A stretch of 25,606 nt of DNA from contig JBQMRP010000056.1 of NCBI GenBank assembly GCA_052174455.1, positions 1 to 25,606 on the forward strand, written 5' to 3'. The notes below the pieces were generated by a model. That model was not told the origin of the DNA and ran no database searches. It was given only the letters and a program-made list of their open reading frames with translations. This document shows positions 19,935 to 25,606 of the stretch, in pieces. How positions within the stretch are numbered: position 1 is the stretch's first letter; each line of letters starts with the position of its first letter. Made by a program: the position numbers and the translations under genes. The DNA is from Arsenophonus sp052174455 (GTDB taxonomy: Bacteria > Pseudomonadota > Gammaproteobacteria > Enterobacterales > Enterobacteriaceae).

Positions 19935-20078
19935 TTATAATTTTTCCGTTAACTGCTTAGAAAGCAGAGAAAATAGAATTGTGTAACTATTTTTAATGAA
20001 AAAGTCACTTAAATCTTTTTGTTCTATACAATTATTAGCTATTTCTTCAAATGTAACATTTGACTTGATTTTTTCCAT
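19935..20078 (-). CDS. Small hypothetical protein (47 residues), possibly still intact
   Basis: The frame opens at an ATG (20078) preceded by AGGGTGG. It reads MEKIKSNVTFEEIANNCIEQ, then KDLSDFFIKNSYTILFSLLS and KQLTEKL, then stops. The composition is balanced and helical-looking, with no internal stop, which is unusual for this neighbourhood. It lies between two IS1595 copies, on the same strand as its neighbours and 19 bases before the next start. It could be a small intact gene or the better-preserved end of a longer one. No family recognised. Confidence 0.35.
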   Translation of the reverse strand: MEKIKSNVTFEEIANNCIEQKDLSDFFIKNSYTILFSLLSKQLTEKL

Positions 20079-20143
20079 TCCACCCTGTTTTTCACAGGGA
20101 AAATGACAGATTCAGTGGATAATTAAGTTGATTAACTTAATAA

Positions 20144-20254
20144 CTAATTTTCTTTTTCACATTTAAAATTGTTAACCGCTATTTCTTTAATTTCATTAAC
20201 TGAAATCGCTTTTTCGGTCGCTATAATTTCGAGGTTACCAACATCATTACCGCG
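20144..20254 (-). pseudogene. Coding-like relic, C-terminal piece of an unknown gene
   Basis: A 36-residue minus-strand frame without a start codon reads GNDVGNLEIIATEKAISVNE, then IKEIAVNNFKCEKEN, then TAG. It follows the relic at 20289-20499 on the same strand after a frameshift, so the two may be parts of one gene. The intervening piece in a third frame reads PKLFEQYPNFIT. Confidence 0.35.
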
Positions 20255-20288
20255 TTATAAAGTTGGGGTATTGCTCAAAAAGCTTAGG

Positions 20289-20499
20289 CTAACCTGATGG
20301 ATTTACTAGTAATCCATCAGCGTCTCTTATTTCACCTTTCTCGTACTCTCTTCCTTGATGCAAGATTGTTAAAAAAGCGTAGAACTGGTCTTTTCCTGTT
20401 TTTAGGTAAGATTCGTGTGTTTTTAATATTAGCGATATATTTCTTAACCGTAATCTCTTCTAATAGAAGAGATTTGTAAAAAACAGCCATTTGTACCAT
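20289..20499 (-). pseudogene. Coding-like relic of an unknown gene (two overlapping open frames)
   Basis: Two minus-strand frames are open over the same DNA. One (20289-20459) reads SLILKTHESYLKTGKDQFYA, FLTILHQGREYEKGEIRDAD and GLLVNPSG before a TAG; its varied composition makes it the better candidate. The other (20332-20499) starts with an ATG, MVQMAVFYKSLLLEEITVKK, and is rich in Arg/Lys further on. The plus-strand frame at 20297-20479 is a shadow. The likely history is one gene with frameshifts, continuing from the relic at 20640-20946. Function unknown. Confidence 0.4.
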
Positions 20500-20639
20500 C
20501 CGTTTTAAAGAAATGTTGAAACAACAATTTCTTATTGGCTATTTCATTTTAGACTTAAGGTAGAGATGAAAAATCGGCTTACCCTTCGTGGTTAACATTA
20601 ATGATAAAAGTTGCTTTAAAATATTTCATACTTCATCTT
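20500..20639 (-). other. Frameshifted link between two coding relics
   Basis: Short pieces such as KATFIINVNHEG and GKPIFHLYLKSKMK on the minus strand, in different frames, suggest that the coding relic is continuous across this stretch. Confidence 0.3.
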
Positions 20640-20946
20640 AAGCAGAGCAATCAATCTTAATGTATGAGCGAAGAAGTAAATTCATAAGAATATAGGCGGT
20701 TAAAGATTTTTGATTTGCAAAAATCTCTTAACTAACATATGAAATTCCACAAGATTTTTATAAATAATGTTTAAGCAATTCCTTACCGTTTTCATTCCGA
20801 TATATAGTCGTATCATATTTTTTTTGAAATTTAATCGTTATAATGCTAAAAACAGCATTCGATTTACTATCAGTGAATAACTTATTTAGTTTTCTGATAT
20901 AATCAGATAAGGTTTTTATGTTCTTGACATGCTCCAGTAGTAAGAA
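20640..20946 (-). pseudogene. Gene fragment of unknown function, cut by IS1595-2
   Basis: Starting exactly at the edge of IS1595-2, a minus-strand frame is open for 62 residues: LLLEHVKNIKTLSDYIRKLN, KLFTDSKSNAVFSIITIKFQ, KKYDTTIYRNENGKELLKHYL. After a TAA the same frame continues (KSCGISYVS), and after a second TAA continues again (EIFANQKSLTAYILMNLLLR, then SYIKIDCSA). A frame held across two nonsense codons is strong evidence of former coding. No start codon is present, so the 5' end was removed by the insertion or an associated deletion. A soluble, lysine-rich protein of unknown family. Confidence 0.5.
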
Positions 20947-20947
20947 A

Positions 20948-21947
20948 GGCTTGTTAAAAAAGATTATTTCTAGAAATCTCTTATACTGTTAATAAAAACT
21001 TTTTCTACAGTGGTTATCATGAAAAAGTAAACAGTCATACAGATCAAACAGATTCTTTCCTTACTCCATGCCAACATAAAACTGGATGTCATTAGTTGGC
21101 TCGGCAGTAATAATCTACTGGATGATGTGAATTCATACATTGAATCAATTCATCTAGTTTAACATGCCATATTATCATAATGAACATATTTCCCGCTGGA
21201 GAATTTCATTAGGGTTACAGCGATATTATTATAAAATTTCCGATCCATAGGAAAAATTTAACATTCATACTAGGAGAAATCCTCTAGCGAAACTAGATCA
21301 CAAGGACAAATTGTTTAGTTATCTACGATGTATGGTTGAATAACTTGACTTTACGAGAGTCATCGAAACAAACAGACATTAATTTTAAAACAGTATTCAG
21401 ATGGGCATTCCTACTTCTTTTCCTCAGCGGCGACAGTCAAAATAAATTCTTAACTGGCATTGTTGAAGTCAACGAAACATTTTCCTAACCTTTTAAAGGA
21501 AAGCATTATATTCCACATAGAAAAGATAAAAAATGCGGGAGAGGAGGAAATAAAATAAAGAATGAATTGCACTCTTAATCATCCTAGATCGACAGGAGTC
21601 ATGTGAATGATGAAATTCTTGAATAGTTTAATGCAAAGTGCATTATTCATTTTTTAATCTGATTATCGATAAGAGTCCATCCTTTATTTGTATAGAGCTA
21701 AATAGTAAAAAACTTTTGCTAACTAGAACAAATTAGTCACTATCGCCTAATAAGGCGAGATGATTAGAAAATTATTTGCTAAGTAATTTCAGATTCAAAA
21801 TCTGAACAGTTATATCAACCGATTAAAAAGATGCCTCAGTAGATTCCATAGTGGTAGGGTCTTTTTTATTAAAATATCTTCCTGAAGCAGATGCTTTGAA
21901 AGCACTATAATTAAAATATAGACGTGGCTATAAATTGTTCTATAAAC
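20948..21947 (+). mobile_element. IS1595-like element relic 2 (degenerate DDE transposase)
   Basis: A 1.0-kb element begins GGCTTGTTAAAAAAGATTAT, and its right end read inward is GTTTATAGAACAATTTATAG. The transposase starts at ATG 21019. LAKLDHKDKLFSYLRCMVE (21285-21341), a frameshift, and NLTLRESSKQTDINFKTVFR match the pre-DDE region of the subgroup (LARLRHKDKW...TLRESAKRCGIN-TAFRWRHRF). LTGIVEVNETF (21451-21483) is the GIVEVDETFF motif with Asp changed to Asn and Glu kept. Pieces of the RKARKRGG basic segment follow, then FQIQNLNSYINRLKR (21787-21830), the FHIQNVNAYHSRLK motif. Several stops and the lost Asp make it dead. TAAGAAA at the left flank and AAAGAAA at the right may be a decayed target duplication. 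Confidence 0.78.
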
Positions 21948-22738
21948 AAAGAAACAACTGTTACTACGTGCCTGATGATCGCAGCCATAGTATCATCTTT
22001 TGCCGATCACACTGTTCCCTGTTCAAAAATCGTAGTATTTTATTTCAAAAAACATTTCTCCCTCTCGACGGATCTACTGACAAGTTGTACGCGAATTCCT
22101 GAACCAAGTAATATCTCGATCTGACTTGGATCACTATTTATGCAGGGATAGAGGAGAAATTTGCATGAAATTAGGCAGGGGGAATCTCGAAATTGAAGCA
22201 TAAAATGTTAAAAAGCTACAAATCTTCTTAATTTGCGCATAGATGTGAGATATCTTCTGCAAAGACCAAGACTGAGGCTAATACTCGACGCTTATTGCCT
22301 GATCTTAACTGAGCAATCTCAACATAGCTATTCATTGGATACTTATAGATAATAGCAAAGAATTTACAAAACACCTTTTTGATCTGCGAAAATATTCAGC
22401 TACAGGAAAATAGGAATTCCCCTGTTTATCTGCAAAGCTTGGTATAGAACACTGACTTTGCCTACTGATACATCCTCAAACGAAAATAGTATAGCCGAAC
22501 GATTTAATAGATGTATAGAAGATGAGCTGCAAATTCATTATTTCAATTCTGGTCAAGAGCTTGAGATTACTCTGCATTGATATGTTTGATTGTACAATCA
22601 GGAATTAGCCCAATCAGTAATTGATAATAAATCTTCATTACAGTCTATGAAAGATTACTTCAAAGTTAAACCTGAATTCTTCAAAAGAACATACTATCTT
22701 CCGGGTTGTGAAATCTGATGAAAAATCATTGACAGCTA
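21945..22738 (+). mobile_element. IS481-family element relic 3 (degenerate transposase, 5' end missing)
   Basis: Coding traces start at the IS1595-2 boundary: DDRSHSIIF (family EDRSHTPHRL), IVVFYFKKHFSLSTDLL (VVVALRKTLLLPLDDLL), then in another frame QVVREFLNQVISRSDLDHYL. NTRRLLPDL follows near 22285. Then come LIDNSKEFTKHLFDLRKYSA (22347-22407; family LTDNGKEFTDRLFGLRKRAA, keeping the catalytic Asp), SAKLGIEH, IHPQT, NSIAERFNRCIED and LYNQELAQSVIDNKSSLQSM. The C-terminus reads KDYFKVKPEFFKR then TYYLPGC. The end TTGACAGCTA near 22738 may be the right terminal repeat. The first 60 or so codons are absent, consistent with truncation by, or insertion next to, IS1595-2. The frame at 21924-22124 is partly this gene. 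Confidence 0.8.
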
Positions 22739-23026
22739 AACTATTAATTGATAATTATTTAACTAATTAGATAGAAAACAGATGACCTAAAATTTATTAT
22801 ATTTTAAATCAGTAATGGTATTGTAAGTATTACAGCGACTATAAAATACTCATTGAGTGCTGAAGAATGGAATAAACGATATGAGTGAAGCTAAATTTAA
22901 TTAATTTTCAAAAAAATATCTTAATTAATTTATATTGAACTAGATTAATAAATTTGTCATCAATAAAGTTATCCTTTTTACTTCATATATCTATATAATT
23001 TCTTTGAATAAAATATCATTTAGATA
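22739..23026. other. AT-rich spacer between IS481-3 and IS256-C
   Basis: This is very AT-rich DNA without a coding trace. TTAATTAATTTTC and ATCTTAATTAATTTAT around 22900-22932 are low-complexity. Nothing assignable. Confidence 0.5.
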
Positions 23027-24332
23027 GAAATTATTAGCAAATCTAGTGCATGACGATTAGGCTATGCTCCACTCTTATACTTCATAAATCTATTCTCTAT
23101 CCTTAAATTAGATCCTGTTTACCACAATAAGCTTTAGCTCAGGAGGTCAACTCTCCATTAACTACTTTCAGTTTTTCTGAGCAGACTGTAGCAGCTAAAT
23201 ACCATTAAAAGAGTTCTTTTTTCGAATCACAGCGCTTCGTTCCTCGCCTTCATAGCCTCACTATCACAAAAACTGATTCAATTAGATCTTTCTTCTTATT
23301 GATAAAGAAAGGGGAAGACCCACACAGTGATTAACGGGACGTCATAGAATACTAGGCATTCTTCTCGCTCTTTCTCCAGCTTCTTCATTGCTGCAGGATG
23401 TTTGCTAAAAACTCTCCCAACAAAACATCAAGGGTTTTATATTAGCGATATCAGGGCTATCTGCTATCAAAATCTCCCGCAGCTTCCTTTAACTTTCGAT
23501 GCTGCATACCTTTTGGAGTAAAGGCAGCACATGAGATGTTTGTTTTATATACCTAACAGCGTTGGTGCTGTGTATCCTGAAATATCTTGCCATTGCATTT
23601 CAAAATCAATAGCAACATCTTCCGAAGGAAGTCTGTGAGATACGATAAAACCACGTACTTACAGACTATTAAGAAGCTCGACCCAGTAGGCTTCTAACTC
23701 TCGATAAGCATCTTCTACCGCAACCTAGCTCCTTATGTTCATGCTAAGCGCTACCAATAATAAGTAGTAGGCAAAGATGATCAGCTTATCTGACAGATGA
23801 TATATCCTTTCAGTCAAGTAATAAATGTAGTAGACATCCCTTAAATCACGCAACCACCAATTTCCTATACTCTTCAAGCCATTATTGTTTTAGTCTTCTG
23901 ATAGATACTGGTAGAGAAGACCATATGCTTTTTATCGATAAGTCCCTCCAGAGATTTATGAAATCACCGGTGGTATCTCGACAAGGGGTTTATGCCCCAC
24001 AAAAAGCCACGATAATAATTTCAAAATTTTATACACTTTAGATAAAGTGTAGTAAGGAGTTTTAGAAGCATATTCTATTGCCGCTGCAATCCATGATCTT
24101 AGGTACTTTAATCTCATATCACCATACCAGTCTATATAAGTAAGCTATAGCAAATAACTGTTACGGATAAGTTCATACAAGGAATCAGAGGCAATATTTA
24201 ATTTTCATGGATACCTGTAAAAGTTAGACTTTTTATGGCATATCATCTCTTTTTTGTTGAAATCATACACGAAGTTAATCAGCAAGATATGTAATCATCT
24301 CAAAAACCATATATCAGCAGTAATCATAACTC
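23027..24332 (-). mobile_element. IS256-family element relic C (degenerate Mutator-type transposase)
   Basis: This is the third copy of the element at 3786-5188, inverted and slightly shorter. The left end on the minus strand is GAGTTATGATTACTGCTGAT, and the right end read inward has GAAATTATTAGCAAATCTAG. On the minus strand EIKVPKI and NRICF appear near 24110-24070, RLK and LEEYRKLVV near 23890, and CLLLIIGSA in one frame near 23780. VAVEDAYRELEAYWVELLNS at about 23725-23666 matches the ALEDGYRESEASW motif, and FEMQWQDISGYTAPTLL lies near 23600. KHPAAMKKLEKEREECLVFY then DVP (about 23400-23336) matches the family KDRExLLAFYDFP block. KDLIESVFVIVRL (about 23293-23255) matches NPIESTFATVR. Many stops. 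Confidence 0.8.
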
Positions 24333-24372
24333 ACTCTCTTTATAGTTTTAATGAAACAAAATCGACAAGTAA

Positions 24373-25527
24373 TTAGTTAAAACCGACAGCTGCGCGAAGC
24401 TCAGCAACTTTATCTGTTTTTTCCCATGGGAATTGAGAACGACCAAAATGTCCATATGCTGCGGTTTGAAGGTAAATAGGCTGTAATAAATTAAGCATTT
24501 TAATTAAACCATAAGGACGCAAATCAAAAATTTCATGCACTAAATGAACAAGCATTTCATTGGCTATTTTTTCTGTACCGAAAGTTTCGATCATAATGGA
24601 TGTCGGTTCAGCGATACCAATCGCATAAGAAATTTGAATTTCACAGCGATCAGCAAGTTCTGCGGCAACAATATTCTTTGCTATATAGCGTGCGGCATAG
24701 GAAGCAGAACGATCAACTTTAGAAGGATCTTTGCCAGAAAAAGCACCACCACCATGACGAGCCATTCCTCCGTAAGTATCGACAATAATTTTACGGCCAG
24801 TTAAACCACAATCACCCATTGGACCGCCTATAACAAAACGACCTGTTGGATTAATAAAATATTTGGTATTTTTATGTAGCCATTTTGTAGGTAATACTGG
24901 CTTAATAATTTCCTCCATTACAGCTTCTGATAAGGTGTTTTGGCTAATTTCTTCAGCATGCTGAGTAGATAAGACAATAGTATCAATTCCCACTATTTTA
25001 TTATTTTCATATTGGAAAGTAATTTGGCTTTTAGCATCTGGACGTAACCAAGGTAATGTCCCATTTTTTCGTACTTCAGCTTGATGCTCGACTAATCGAT
25101 GGGCACAAGTAATTGGCGCTGGCATAAGAACATCAGTTTCGTTATTAGCATAACCAAACATAATCCCTTGATCGCCTGCTCCTTGTTCTAAAGTATTTGC
25201 GGGATTTACTCCTTGATTAATATCAGGAGATTGTTTACCAATTGCACTAATGACAGCACAGGAATTGGCATCAAAACCCATGTCAGAACTGGTATAGCCA
25301 ATTTCACGTATCGTGTGCCGCGTAATTTCTTCAATATCTACCCAGGCGCTGGTCATAATTTCACCGCCAACCATTACCATACCTGTTTTAACATAGGTTT
25401 CACATGCAACGCGTGCTTTTGGATCCTGAGCAAGAATTGCATCAAGAACTGCATCTGAAATTTGATCTGCAATTTTATCAGGATGACCTTCTGATACTGA
25501 TTCAGAAGTGAAAAGATGAGTAGTCAT
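24373..25527 (-). CDS. metK: S-adenosylmethionine synthetase
   Basis: The product is a complete 384-residue enzyme, the same length as E. coli MetK. It makes S-adenosylmethionine from methionine and ATP in the cytoplasm, releasing phosphate and pyrophosphate. Signature elements are present: SEGHPDKIADQISD (12-25) with His15 and Asp17, GAGDQGIMFGYA (116-127, methionine/ATP-binding hexapeptide region), DPSKVDRSASYAARYIAKN (267-285) and GGGAFSGKDPSK (259-270) with catalytic lysines. The start is set by the family N-terminus (MTTHLFTSESVSEGHPDK) and a weak AAGG 13 bases upstream. It is monocistronic in this window. IS256-C begins 40 bases past the stop, and no terminator hairpin is seen between them, so the original 3' flank was probably lost. 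It is one of few genes kept, as expected for an essential methyl donor. Confidence 0.98.
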   Translation of the reverse strand: MTTHLFTSESVSEGHPDKIADQISDAVLDAILAQDPKARVACETYVKTGMVMVGGEIMTSAWVDIEEITRHTIREIGYTSSDMGFDANSCAVISAIGKQSPDINQGVNPANTLEQGAGDQGIMFGYANNETDVLMPAPITCAHRLVEHQAEVRKNGTLPWLRPDAKSQITFQYENNKIVGIDTIVLSTQHAEEISQNTLSEAVMEEIIKPVLPTKWLHKNTKYFINPTGRFVIGGPMGDCGLTGRKIIVDTYGGMARHGGGAFSGKDPSKVDRSASYAARYIAKNIVAAELADRCEIQISYAIGIAEPTSIMIETFGTEKIANEMLVHLVHEIFDLRPYGLIKMLNLLQPIYLQTAAYGHFGRSQFPWEKTDKVAELRAAVGFN

Positions 25528-25565
25528 AGATGTTTTATTACCTTAAAAATTCGGAAAACTGAATT

Positions 25566-25589
25566 AGATGTATTACCATCTAGAGATCT
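25566..25589 (-). promoter_or_regulatory. Possible Met boxes (MetJ operator) upstream of metK
   Basis: Three adjacent 8-base units lie 39-62 bases before the metK ATG. On the minus strand they read AGATCTCT, AGATGGTA and ATACATCT. Compared with the MetJ consensus AGACGTCT, the outer two match at six of eight positions and the middle at four. MetJ represses metK in enterobacteria through tandem Met boxes in this place. The match is suggestive only; in such AT-rich DNA it could be vestigial if metJ has been lost. Confidence 0.4.
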
Positions 25590-25606
25590 ATTTTAATGTT
25601 AAGTTA

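Noticed and set aside
20294..20320. 10-bp hairpin that could be a terminator
   Set aside because: It lies inside a minus-strand coding relic (GLLVNPSG) and has no proper T tract, so it is more likely coincidental.
24544..25458. Plus-strand open frames at 24544-24804 and 25213-25458
   Set aside because: They are shadows of metK on the opposite strand, without ribosome-binding sites or recognisable products.
1..25606. CRISPR array or toxin-antitoxin/defence system
   Set aside because: No regularly spaced direct repeats were seen, and no intact gene pair or recognised defence domain is present; the repeats found are all IS copies or block X.

Overview
The window looks like AT-rich, heavily eroded chromosome from an insect-type endosymbiont of the Enterobacterales. 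The metK product is a clear enterobacterial MetK, and the first 153 bases hold the start of an IbpA-type Hsp20 gene behind a near-consensus sigma-32 promoter. A host-restricted relative of the Morganellaceae (Arsenophonus-like) or Sodalis type is my inference, not something the sequence proves. Only about 9% of the window is intact coding sequence: the hsp20 start (1-153, minus), a secreted CtlX-like amidinotransferase/deiminase-fold protein (9054-10034, minus) and metK (24373-25527, minus).

Most of the remainder is fossil DNA. By comparing degenerate copies with each other and with family motifs I recognise eight transposon relics. Three are IS256-family (3786-5188 plus, 13572-14987 plus, 23027-24332 minus). 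Three are IS481-family (about 5318-6190 minus, 8165-8775 plus, 21945-22738 plus). Two are near-complete IS1595-like elements (18398-19399 minus, 20948-21947 plus), and a truncated third lies at about 3500-3785. All transposases are broken by many stops and frameshifts.

Layout: hsp20 and its promoter (1-240); eroded DNA with traces of two membrane-protein genes (240-1860); fossil block X, copy A (1860-3500); IS1595 fragment, IS256-A and IS481-1 (3500-6190); eroded DNA (6190-8160); IS481-2 (8165-8775); a palindrome and a terminator hairpin, then the ctlX-like gene (8899-10034); block X, copy B, a direct but diverged duplicate of copy A (10690-12370); an unidentified relic, block Y (12370-13571); IS256-B; a largely blank 2.3 kb; a minus-strand array of decaying unidentified genes (17280-20946) interrupted by IS1595-1 and cut at its upstream end by IS1595-2; IS481-3; IS256-C, which ends about 40 bases beyond the metK stop; then metK with possible Met boxes.

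The three intact genes do not form a pathway. They are survivors: protein quality control, S-adenosylmethionine synthesis, and one exported enzyme of unknown substrate. I found no rRNA, tRNA, CRISPR array or intact mobile element. No intact undescribed system is visible. The best candidates for novelty are the exported CtlX-like protein and the partly preserved minus-strand array between and beside the IS1595 copies.
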